From Streptomyces griseorubiginosus (lineage in GTDB: Bacteria > Actinomycetota > Actinomycetes > Streptomycetales > Streptomycetaceae): a stretch of DNA of 64,000 nt. Positions 45,257-54,620 of the stretch are shown piece by piece. The stretch is taken from positions 402,462 through 466,461 of the forward strand of contig NZ_KQ948734.1 in the NCBI RefSeq assembly GCF_001514195.1, in the 5' to 3' direction. A model generated the notes under the pieces. It ran no database searches. It was not told the DNA's origin and saw nothing but the letters and a program-made list of their open reading frames with translations. The position numbers and the translations under genes are program-made. The first letter of the stretch is position 1; each line of letters starts with the position of its first letter.

Positions 45257-46441
45257 ATGCGCCGACACACCATCGCCCCCCGCCCGGGCTGGCAGCAGAC
45301 CGTCGAATCCCAGGGACTGATCTACCCGCTCACCCGCCACCCCGACGACTCCCTGCGGCCGTACTGGGACGAGAGCGCCTACTACTCCTTCACGCTCCCC
45401 GAGGTCGAGGCGCTGGAGGAGATCGTCGAAGAGCTCCACCGCATGTGTCTCACGGCCGCCGACCACATCGTCACCGCGAACCGCTTCACCGACCTCGGCA
45501 TCACCGACCCCCGCGTGGCCGAGGCGGTCGCGGAGGCCTGGCACCGTCGTGCCGAACTCCCTTCCGTCTACGGCCGCTTCGACCTCCGTTACGAGGGCGA
45601 CGGCCCGGCCAAACTCCTGGAGTACAACGCCGACACCCCCACGTCCCTCGTCGAGGCCGCCTCACCCCAGTGGTTCTGGATGGAGGAGCTCTTCCCGGAC
45701 GCCGACCAGTGGAACTCCCTCCACGAACGCCTCGTCGCCGCGTGGAAGAAGCAGGCCGCCCTGCTCCCGCCCGGCAGTCCCCTGTACTTCGCGCACTCCT
45801 CCGCCGACGAACTCGGCGAGGACCTCATGACGGTCGCCTACCTCAAGGAGACCGCCGAGCAGGCCGGCGTCACCACCGACTGGATCTCGATGGAGGAGAT
45901 CGGCTGGGACCCGCTCTCCGGACGCTTCGTCGACAACCAACTCCGGTTCATCCGCAGCTGCTTCAAGCTCTACCCCTGGGAGTGGCTCACCACCGACCGC
46001 TTCGCCGACCACGTCCTCGACACCCTCGACAACGGCGGCGGCACCGGCAGCACCCTGTGGATCGAACCCGCCTGGAAGATGCTCCTCAGCAACAAGGCGC
46101 TGCTGGCCATCCTCTGGGAGCTGTACCCGGACCACCCCAACCTCCTCCCCGCCTATCTCGACGGCCCCCGGGACCTGGCCACCACCACCGGCTACGTCGC
46201 CAAGCCCCTGCTGGGCCGTGAGGGCGCCGGAGTCACGATCCACGAACCCGGCACGACCGCACCCCTCCGCGAAGAGGCCTGCTGCTACCAGGAACTGGCC
46301 CCCCTGCCCGACTTCGACGGCAACCGTGTCGTCCTGGGCGCGTGGGTCGTCGAGGACGAGTCGGCGGGCCTGGGCATCCGGGAGTCCTCGGGCCTGATCA
46401 CCGACGAGTACGCACGCTTCCTGCCGCATGTGATCCGCTGA
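45257..46441 (+). CDS. Glutathionylspermidine synthase-like ATP-grasp enzyme
   Basis: 394 residues, the size of the single-domain synthase part. RFDLRYEGDGPAKLLEYNAD near residues 100-120 and AYVAKPLLGREGAGVTI-like residues (YVAKPLLGREGAGV) near 315-330 are the ATP-grasp and metal-binding segments of the family. The family forms amide bonds using ATP. Streptomyces make mycothiol rather than glutathione, so the true substrate is unlikely to be glutathione and is open. The ATG at 45257 follows the lipoprotein gene by 12 bases. A 17-bp tandem repeat begins exactly at its stop codon. Confidence 0.78.
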   Translation: MRRHTIAPRPGWQQTVESQGLIYPLTRHPDDSLRPYWDESAYYSFTLPEVEALEEIVEELHRMCLTAADHIVTANRFTDLGITDPRVAEAVAEAWHRRAELPSVYGRFDLRYEGDGPAKLLEYNADTPTSLVEAASPQWFWMEELFPDADQWNSLHERLVAAWKKQAALLPPGSPLYFAHSSADELGEDLMTVAYLKETAEQAGVTTDWISMEEIGWDPLSGRFVDNQLRFIRSCFKLYPWEWLTTDRFADHVLDTLDNGGGTGSTLWIEPAWKMLLSNKALLAILWELYPDHPNLLPAYLDGPRDLATTTGYVAKPLLGREGAGVTIHEPGTTAPLREEACCYQELAPLPDFDGNRVVLGAWVVEDESAGLGIRESSGLITDEYARFLPHVIR

Positions 46442-46489
46442 GCGGACGGATCGTCTGAGCGGACGGATGGTCTGAGCGGACGGTGTCGG
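46439..46489 (+). repeat. 17-bp tandem repeat starting at a stop codon
   Basis: TGAGCGGACGGATCGTC (46439-46455), TGAGCGGACGGATGGTC (46456-46472) and TGAGCGGACGG (46473-46483, with weaker identity after) are consecutive. The first three bases are the stop codon of the ATP-grasp gene, so TGA recurs at a 17-base interval. Confidence 0.9.
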
Positions 46490-46711
46490 GGGCGGGCGTC
46501 AACGGCGGCGTACGCAGGGGCAGGCCCGCCAGGAAATACGTTGTCGCCCCGTGCCCCCGCGCGCTACGTTCGACGCACTCTGAAGCACCCGCTCTCCAGA
46601 ACCATCGCCGCAGAACGAGAGCAGGCCCGCGCACAGCGCGCGGTGTCACGGAGGGGCGGCACCGGATCCGGCCGACCGGCGGATCCCGTACGCCCTCCGG
46701 AGGACACTCCC

Positions 46712-47563
46712 ATGAACATCGGCCTCGGCCTGCCCATCGACGATCCCGCCCAGCTGCTCACCTGGGCCCGACGCGCCGACACCGGCCCCTTCCGCACCCT
46801 CGGTCTGCTCGACCGCCTCGTCTACGACAACCCCGAGCCCCTCGTCACCCTCGCCACTCTGGCCGGTGCCACCTCCCGCATCCGCGTCCAGACCGAGGTG
46901 CTCCTCGCCCCGCTCCACAACACCGCCCTGCTCGCCAAGCAGACCGCCACGCTGGACCGCCTCTCCGGCGGGCGCTTCACCCTCGGCATCGGCGTCGGCG
47001 GCCGGGAGGACGACTGCCTGGCCGCCGGTATCGACCTCCACCGCCGGGGCCGCCGCCTCGACGAACAGATGACCCTGCTGCGCCGCACCTGGTCCGGTCA
47101 GCCGTACGGCGAGGGGGTCGGCCCCATCGGCCCCGCCCCGGTGACGCCGGGCGGCCCGGAGGTCCTCTTCGGCGGGTTCGCCCCCGCCGCCCTCGAACGG
47201 GTCGGCCGCTTCGGGGACGGCTTCCTCGGCGCCGCCCTGCCGCCCTCCTTCATGGCCAACCTGTTCCGCGACGCCACCACGGCCTGGCAGAAGCACGACC
47301 GCCCCGGCCGCCCCCGCCTGGTCGCCCAGGCGAACGTCGCCCTGGGTCCGGAGACGACCCTCGACCGGGCCCGCAGCAACCTCCGCGACTACTACGCCTT
47401 CAGCGGCCACGTGGAGTACATGGAGGCCGGTCTCCTCACCACCCCGCAGCAGATCCGCGAGACCACCGACGCCTACTTCGGCATCGGCGCCGACGAGGTG
47501 ATGCTCTACTGCTGGGCCCCGGACCCCGACCAGGTCGACCGCCTGGCCGACCTGCTGTTCTGA
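46712..47563 (+). CDS. Luciferase-like (LLM class) oxidoreductase
   Basis: 283 residues. Opening strand MNIGLGLPIDDPAQLLTWAR, then FRTLGLLDRL, TEVLLAPLHNTALLAKQTAT and FTLGIGVGGREDD fit the flavin-dependent LLM class. It is somewhat shorter than many family members (300-350 residues). The oxidised substrate is unknown. The ATG at 46712 follows CCGGAGGAC. It ends in a strong compound hairpin just upstream of the glyA riboswitch. Confidence 0.8.
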   Translation: MNIGLGLPIDDPAQLLTWARRADTGPFRTLGLLDRLVYDNPEPLVTLATLAGATSRIRVQTEVLLAPLHNTALLAKQTATLDRLSGGRFTLGIGVGGREDDCLAAGIDLHRRGRRLDEQMTLLRRTWSGQPYGEGVGPIGPAPVTPGGPEVLFGGFAPAALERVGRFGDGFLGAALPPSFMANLFRDATTAWQKHDRPGRPRLVAQANVALGPETTLDRARSNLRDYYAFSGHVEYMEAGLLTTPQQIRETTDAYFGIGADEVMLYCWAPDPDQVDRLADLLF

Positions 47564-47566
47564 CGT

Positions 47567-47636
47567 CGTCCACCGCCACGGCAGCGAGAACCGCGCGCCC
47601 CGCCGGGCCTCGCTGCCGTCGCTCGCATGGTGGACG
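47567..47636 (+). terminator. Compound hairpin after the LLM gene
   Basis: An outer stem CGTCCACC (47567-47574) / GGTGGACG (47629-47636) and an inner stem ACGGCAGCGAG (47578-47588) / CTCGCTGCCGT (47609-47619), all perfect, start four bases after the LLM stop codon. Confidence 0.85.
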
Positions 47637-47676
47637 CCGGCCCGGAGCCGTTGGGCCCGCCCGGTAGGCTGGCCGA

Positions 47677-47756
47677 CAGGCCGTGACTGGCGCGCTGGGA
47701 TGGGACGGACCATCGGGGAGCGGCCTGCGAGTGACCAAGTGCCGTGCGCCTGGGCC
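47677..47756 (+). ncRNA. ZTP riboswitch (pfl motif) controlling glyA
   Basis: P1 pairs CAGGCCG (47677-47683) with CGGCCTG (47721-47727). Between them lie the conserved GTGACTGGCG and a hairpin GATGG/CCATC (47699-47703 / 47710-47714) followed by GGGGAGCG. Downstream, GCCGTGCGCCTGGGC (47741-47755) carries the invariant CGCCTGGGC. These are the hallmarks of the pfl/ZTP aptamer, which turns on one-carbon genes when ZMP/ZTP accumulates because 10-formyl-THF is short. The glyA start is 48 bases further on. The expression platform is not obvious. Confidence 0.95.
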
Positions 47757-47803
47757 GAACCGTGATCCGTGACCGCTTCAAGCCACGCAGCCCGGAGGCC
47801 GCC

Positions 47804-49255
47804 ATGTCAGAGCAGCAGCCCCTGTCCCCCGAGTCCACGGCCTTCCGCGCCGCCCTCGACGTGATCCGCGCCGTCGAGCCGCGCGTCGCCGACGCCATCG
47901 GCCAGGAGGTCCACGACCAGCGCGAGATGCTCAAGCTGATCGCCTCCGAGAACTACGCCTCCCCGGCCACCCTCCTCGCGATGGGCAACTGGTTCAGCGA
48001 CAAGTACGCCGAGGGCACCGTCGGCCGCCGCTTCTACGCCGGCTGTCGCAATGTCGACACCGTCGAGTCCCTGGCCGCCGAACACGCCAAGGAGCTCTTC
48101 GGCGCCCGGCACGCCTACGTCCAGCCGCACTCCGGCATCGACGCCAACCTCGTCGCCTTCTGGTCCGTCCTCGCCCAGCGCGTGGAGGTCCCCGCTTTGG
48201 AGAAGGCCGGTGCCCGCCAGGTCAACGACCTCTCCGACGCCGACTGGGCCGAGCTCCGCCAGGCCTTCGGCAACCAGCGCATGCTCGGCATGTCCCTGGA
48301 CGCCGGCGGCCACCTCACCCACGGCTTCCGCCCGAACATCTCCGGCAAGATGTTCGACCAGCGCTCCTACGGCACCGACCCGGCCACCGGTCTCGTCGAC
48401 TACGAGGCCCTGCGCGCCTCGGCCCGTGAGTTCAAGCCGCTCATCATCGTGGCCGGTTACTCGGCCTACCCGCGCCTGGTGAACTTCCGGATCATGCGGG
48501 AGATCGCCGACGAGGTCGGCGCGACCCTCATGGTCGACATGGCCCACTTCGCCGGTCTCGTCGCCGGCAAGGTCCTGACCGGTGACTTCGACCCGGTCCC
48601 GCACGCCCAGATCGTCACCACCACCACCCACAAGTCCCTGCGGGGCCCGCGCGGCGGCATGGTGCTGTGCGACGACTCCCTCAAGGACCAGGTCGACCGC
48701 GGCTGCCCGATGGTCCTCGGCGGCCCGCTCCCGCACGTCATGGCCGCCAAGGCCGTCGCCCTCGCCGAGGCGCGTCAGCCCTCCTTCCAGGACTACGCCC
48801 AGCGCATCGTCGACAACTCCCGCGCCCTGGCCGAGGGCCTGATGCGCCGCGGCGCCACCCTGGTCACCGGCGGCACCGACAACCACCTCAACCTGATCGA
48901 CGTCTCCACGTCCTACGGCCTCACCGGCCGCCAGGCCGAGGCCGCCCTGCTGGAGTCGGGCATCGTCACCAACCGCAACGCGATCCCGGCCGACCCGAAC
49001 GGTGCCTGGTACACCTCGGGCATCCGCATCGGCACCCCCGCCCTGACCACCCGGGGCCTCGGCACCGCCGAGATGGACGAGGTCGCCGGTCTCATCGACC
49101 GCGTCCTCACCACCACCGAGGCCGGCACCACCAAGTCGGGCGCCCCCTCCAAGGCCGTGCACATCCTCGACGCGAAGGTCGCGGACGAGATCTCCCACCG
49201 GGCCACCGAGCTCGTGGCCGGCTTCCCGCTCTACCCCGAGATCGACCTGGGCTGA
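47804..49255 (+). CDS. glyA: Serine hydroxymethyltransferase (long form)
   Basis: A PLP enzyme converting serine and THF to glycine and 5,10-methylene-THF. PLP lysine K277 lies in [27 protein letters not shown] and [13 protein letters not shown] are family motifs. At 483 residues it is longer than the usual 410-420; an insertion near residues 125-180 ([20 protein letters not shown]) accounts for most of the extra length and marks the longer actinobacterial type. The ATG at 47804 follows CCGGAGGCC. Expression is probably controlled by the ZTP riboswitch just upstream. Confidence 0.96.
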   Translation: MSEQQPLSPESTAFRAALDVIRAVEPRVADAIGQEVHDQREMLKLIASENYASPATLLAMGNWFSDKYAEGTVGRRFYAGCRNVDTVESLAAEHAKELFGARHAYVQPHSGIDANLVAFWSVLAQRVEVPALEKAGARQVNDLSDADWAELRQAFGNQRMLGMSLDAGGHLTHGFRPNISGKMFDQRSYGTDPATGLVDYEALRASAREFKPLIIVAGYSAYPRLVNFRIMREIADEVGATLMVDMAHFAGLVAGKVLTGDFDPVPHAQIVTTTTHKSLRGPRGGMVLCDDSLKDQVDRGCPMVLGGPLPHVMAAKAVALAEARQPSFQDYAQRIVDNSRALAEGLMRRGATLVTGGTDNHLNLIDVSTSYGLTGRQAEAALLESGIVTNRNAIPADPNGAWYTSGIRIGTPALTTRGLGTAEMDEVAGLIDRVLTTTEAGTTKSGAPSKAVHILDAKVADEISHRATELVAGFPLYPEIDLG

Positions 49256-49291
49256 CGCTTCCTCTCTTGAGTTGTCAAAGAACAGTGACGC

Positions 49292-50026
49292 CTAGAGATC
49301 GATGAGTTCCTGTCGTGGCTCCTCCCGCGGCGGTCCGGCTCCCGGCCGGGCCGCCGCGCGGCGTATCAGCCGGGTGCCGCCCGCCCCGGCCGCGAATCCC
49401 ACGGCGAGCCCCGGTACCGCCCACCAGACGCCGCGCGGACCGGCACCTTCGCCCTGGCGGCCGCCCCCGGCATGTCCCCCGCCGGAACCGCCCAACAACC
49501 CTGCCCGGTCCAGCCGGTCGAAGACGGTCCGGTCCGCCCGGTGCCAGCGGATGTCGTCGTCCTCCCGCTCCGGCGCCGGATCCGTGCGCACCCACGGTGT
49601 GCCGTCTCGGGTGACGAACAACTGGTCCTGGCGCTCCACGGCCACATCGCCTCCCGGTGCCGAGTCCGTCTGCGGCCAGCCGCCGACACCCGTCAGCCCC
49701 CACACCACGGTGATCCGCGGCGGCGGATAGCGACCCTCCTGCCACCTGTCCGACACCCGCTCGGTGCCCGCATACGTCGGCTGGAGCAGCTCCCACAGGC
49801 GGGCGAAAGCCGGCTCGTCGGAACGCACCGCCCGCGTCCGCTCCGTGCCGGCGACGACCACCATCGCCAGGTCGGGTCCGCCGAGTTCCGCTCCCCGTGC
49901 CGACGCCGACGCCGTCGCCGCGTCGGCCGCCGGAGCTCCGAACGCGCTCACCGCCAGGACCGCCGGTGCCAGCGCCCATAACGCCCGGCGCGGCCCGAGC
50001 CGCAGTTCTCCCTGTCCGTTCCGCAC
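49292..50026 (-). CDS. Exported protein with C-terminal membrane anchor
   Basis: About 244 residues, family not named. An N-terminal signal (RRALWALAPAVLAVSAFGAPAADA) and a C-terminal helix (VWWAVPGLAVGFAAGAGGTRLI) followed by Arg-rich residues give a sortase-independent anchored protein with its body outside. The GTG at 50026 is chosen because GAGGGGGA lies just upstream; a GTG at 50047 is seven codons longer. An upstream promoter (50150-50178) shares its signature with that of the ECF sigma gene, so this is a likely target of that sigma factor. It converges on glyA. Confidence 0.68.
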   Translation of the reverse strand: MRNGQGELRLGPRRALWALAPAVLAVSAFGAPAADAATASASARGAELGGPDLAMVVVAGTERTRAVRSDEPAFARLWELLQPTYAGTERVSDRWQEGRYPPPRITVVWGLTGVGGWPQTDSAPGGDVAVERQDQLFVTRDGTPWVRTDPAPEREDDDIRWHRADRTVFDRLDRAGLLGGSGGGHAGGGRQGEGAGPRGVWWAVPGLAVGFAAGAGGTRLIRRAAARPGAGPPREEPRQELIDL

Positions 50027-50149
50027 CGCATCCCCCTCGATCGACACCGTCTCACCAACTCAAGCTCGCGAACCCCTCCCTTCGTCACACAGCAGTTCCC
50101 CCGTCGGACGATCCCCGTGCGACCCGTCCCCGAGCCGCTTGTCACTTCT

Positions 50150-50178
50150 GGTACACCGCCCGACCCGCCGGGGTTCCC
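50150..50178 (-). promoter_or_regulatory. ECF-type promoter upstream of the anchored-protein gene
   Basis: On the minus strand, GGGAACC (50178-50172), a 15-base gap and GTGTACC (50156-50150). The same two elements with the same 15-base gap lie upstream of the ECF sigma gene at 51720-51692. GGGCGGTGTACC is identical in the two. Confidence 0.75.
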
Positions 50179-50190
50179 ACCTCGCGCGCA

Positions 50191-51082
50191 CTATTTGGGA
50201 GACCCGGCACCCTCGCTGCCCGGACCGTCGAGCGACTGCGCGATCCTCACCGCCCGGCCCTTCGACGCCACGCCCTCGAGGCGCAGCGTCACGCTCCCTC
50301 CGGCACCGTGATGGATCCACAGCAGCGTCGGCCCGGCCGTCCGCTCCGTACGGGTGAAGCGGTGCCCGGAGTCGTCGACCAGCCAGAAACCGAGCAGATG
50401 GGGGCGCGGGAACCACAGGGCGTAGTCCCGCACCCCGTCGGCTCCCGGAGGGCCGTCCAGCGTGATCCACTCCGGCGGCTCACGCAGTGTCTTGGCGAAG
50501 CTGGGGTCGAGCCGCTGCGGGAACTCGTCCAGCCGGATCGTGCGCCCGCCCTCCCGCCAGCACAGGCTCGTCAGGAACCGCCCCCGCGGTTCGGCCGTCA
50601 CCGTCACCGCGCCGGGAGTGCCGAGCGCCCTCGGGACCAGCGGCTCGAACCCCGCCCGCCGCTCCGCCTGCGCGAATGACAGCGAACGGCCGCAGCCGGG
50701 CACCTCGGCCCCCGGCGACGGCACCGCCGACGGGTCGTACCGCACCTCGACCCCGCCGAAGTCGAACCAGTCCAGCACCGCCGCCCGCACCGGGGGAGTG
50801 AGCGCGAGGACCGTCAGGAGCCCGCACAGGGTCGCGGTCAGCGCCCGCCACCGCAGCCGCGTCCACCGGCGCACCGCCCGCAGCCGCGCACCGGGACCCG
50901 GCGCCTCGGCCACCGGGACCGCCAGCCGCTCGGCGAGTATCTGCTCCAGCACCCGCTCCACCATCGACTCGGACCAACCCGCACCCGGCGCGTCCAGCGA
51001 CCGCCCGAGCGCCCGCAGCTCCTCGGGCAGCCGGGACGTACGCTCACGCGCGCTCCCGTCGGCGCCCTCGTCGCCGTAGGAC

Positions 51083-51090
<8 letters not shown>
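50191..51090 (-). CDS. Membrane protein coupled to the ECF sigma gene, possible anti-sigma factor
   Basis: 299 residues. A soluble N-terminal 80 residues with LPEELRALGRSLDAPGAGWS lead to one transmembrane helix (RALTATLCGLLTVLALTPPV), then a C-terminal domain of about 180 residues outside the membrane, resembling DUF4367-type domains. No zinc-binding HxxxCxxC anti-sigma motif is visible. The GTG at 51090 lies 8 bases after AAGGAGG and overlaps the sigma gene stop, so the two are translated together. Position and topology support an anti-sigma role, but this is inference. Confidence 0.6.
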
Positions 51091-52850
<1,760 letters not shown>

Positions 52851-53048
52851 ACCGAAAGCCGCACTGACCTCAGGGACCGGCCCTCACCGCCGGTCCCCGG
52901 GGCGTACCACCGCACACCGGCACCACCGGGCGGAGCGCTGCACATCACTACGCCCGCGCCTGCCCACAGCACAGCCGTGGCCGTACAGTCGATAGCCGGA
53001 CGGCTGGGAACGAATCCGACAGGACCACAGGGACGAACAGGAGACGAC

Positions 53049-53633
53049 ATGGGGACCGTAACGATCGGCGTGTCGATCGCGGTCCCGGAGCCTCACGGCA
53101 GCCTGCTCCAGGAGCGGCGCGCGGGCTTCGGCGACGCCGCGGCTCATGGCATCCCCACCCACGTCACCCTGCTGCCGCCGACCGAGGTCGACAGCGGCGC
53201 GCTGCCCGCCATCGAGGCGCACCTCACCGAGGTCGCCGCGGCGGGCCGGCCCTTCCCGATGAAACTGTCCGGCACCGGCACCTTCCGGCCCCTGTCGCCG
53301 GTCGTGTACGTCCGGATCGCCCAGGGCGCCGAGGCCTGCACCTGGCTCCAGAAGCAGGTCCGCGACGCCTCCGGGCCGGTCGCACGGGAACTCCAGTTCC
53401 CGTACCACCCGCACGTCACGGTGGCGCACGGCATCGACGAGGCGGCCATGGACCGCGCCTTCGAGGAGCTCGCCGACTTCGAGGCCGAATGGCCCTGCAC
53501 CGGATTCGCGCTCTATGAGCAGGGCCCCGACGGGGTCTGGCGCAAGCTGCGGGAGTTCACCTTCGGTGGATCGATCGTGCCGCCCCAGGCGGGACGCGTG
53601 GAACGCGGCTCCTTGCCGACGAGCCAGCTGTGA
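53049..53633 (+). CDS. 2H phosphoesterase (2'-5' RNA ligase superfamily)
   Basis: 194 residues. Two H-x-T motifs, HVTLL near residue 38 and HVTVAH near residue 122, are the paired catalytic motifs of the 2H superfamily, which cleaves cyclic or 2',5'-phosphodiester bonds. The substrate (RNA ends, cyclic nucleotide) is not known. The ATG at 53049 follows CAGGAGACG. The gap of about 250 bases after trpS begins with the trpS repeats. The stop lies inside five 20-bp tandem repeats. Confidence 0.8.
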   Translation: MGTVTIGVSIAVPEPHGSLLQERRAGFGDAAAHGIPTHVTLLPPTEVDSGALPAIEAHLTEVAAAGRPFPMKLSGTGTFRPLSPVVYVRIAQGAEACTWLQKQVRDASGPVARELQFPYHPHVTVAHGIDEAAMDRAFEELADFEAEWPCTGFALYEQGPDGVWRKLREFTFGGSIVPPQAGRVERGSLPTSQL

Positions 53634-53717
53634 CGCGGACGAGCCGGCTGTAACTCCGACGAGCGAGCTGTGACTCCGAAGAGCCGGCTGTAAGTCCGAC
53701 GAGCCAGTTGTAATTCC
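53618..53717 (+). repeat. 20-bp tandem repeat, five copies, with a stop codon in every unit
   Basis: Units 53618-53637, 53638-53657, 53658-53677, 53678-53697 and 53698-53717 follow the pattern GAMGAGC.RG.TGTRA. At the same position they read TGA, TAA, TGA, TAA and TAA. The first TGA is the stop of the 2H phosphoesterase gene. The period is not a multiple of three, so the array offers stops in all frames. Confidence 0.92.
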
Positions 53718-53750
53718 GACCACAGCCGATCACAGCGGCTGTAACCACAG

Positions 53751-54506
53751 TTACAGCGACAGTCGCCGGAACACCCCCCGCGGCAGATGCCGCAGCGCCG
53801 ACATCACCATCCGCAGCGCTCCCGGCACCCACACCGCCTCCGAGCGCCGCCGCAGCCCCAGTTCGATGGCCGTCGCAACCGCCTCCGGAGTGGTCGCCAG
53901 CGGCGCTTCCTCCAGTCCCGCCGTCATCCTGGACCGGACGAACCCGGGGCGTACGACCATGACGTGCACGCCGGTGCCATGGAGCGCGTCGCCTAGGCCC
54001 TGGGTGAAGGTGTCGAGGCCGGCCTTGCTGGAGCCGTAGATGAAGTTGGCCCGGCGGGCCCGCTCCCCGGCGACGGAGGAGAGCACGACCAGAGAGCCGT
54101 GCCCCTGCGCCTGCAACGCGCGCGCGGAGACCAGTCCGGCCGAGACGGCGCCCGTGTAGTTGGTCTGCGCCACCCGCACCGCGGCGACCGGATCGCGCTC
54201 GTCGTGGGCCTGGTCGCCGAGGATCCCGAAGGCGAGCAGCACCATGTCGATGTCGCCCTGGGCGAAGATCTTGCCGAGCACCGTCTCGTGCGACTCGGGA
54301 TCGAGCGCGTCGAAGGCGGCGGTGTGGACGTCGGCGCCCAGGGCGCGCAGCTCCGCCGCGGCGCTCTCCAGGGCGGGGGAGGGGCGCCCCGCCAGCCACA
54401 CCGTGCGGGCGCGGCGGACGACGAGACGGCGGGCGGTGGCCAGCGCGATCTCCGACGTGCCGCCGAGGACGAGCAGGGACTGGGGGAGACCGAAGGCGTC
54501 TTTCAC
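53751..54506 (-). CDS. dprE2: Polyprenylphosphoryl-2-keto-ribose reductase (DprE2-like)
   Basis: A short-chain dehydrogenase (251 residues) that reduces the 2-keto sugar made by DprE1 to give polyprenyl-phosphate arabinose. The cofactor fold LVLGGTSEIALATARRL, the catalytic Ser (VVLSSVAGERARRANF) and Tyr-x-x-x-Lys (YGSSKAG) are present. The position directly downstream of the DprE1 gene, together with a UbiA/PAP2 pair across the divergent promoter, fixes the pathway. The 114-base spacer between the two dprE genes is full of GGACGGC-like repeats. Confidence 0.9.
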   Translation of the reverse strand: MKDAFGLPQSLLVLGGTSEIALATARRLVVRRARTVWLAGRPSPALESAAAELRALGADVHTAAFDALDPESHETVLGKIFAQGDIDMVLLAFGILGDQAHDERDPVAAVRVAQTNYTGAVSAGLVSARALQAQGHGSLVVLSSVAGERARRANFIYGSSKAGLDTFTQGLGDALHGTGVHVMVVRPGFVRSRMTAGLEEAPLATTPEAVATAIELGLRRRSEAVWVPGALRMVMSALRHLPRGVFRRLSL

Positions 54507-54620
54507 GAGCAGCTCCTTGGGACGGCGGACGGCAGGAAGGCAAGACGGTGGCAGGGCCGGACGGGGGAACGGCGGGCGGTGGGACGGCAGGGCGGTCCGA
54601 CGGGGAGGCGACCGGCCCGG

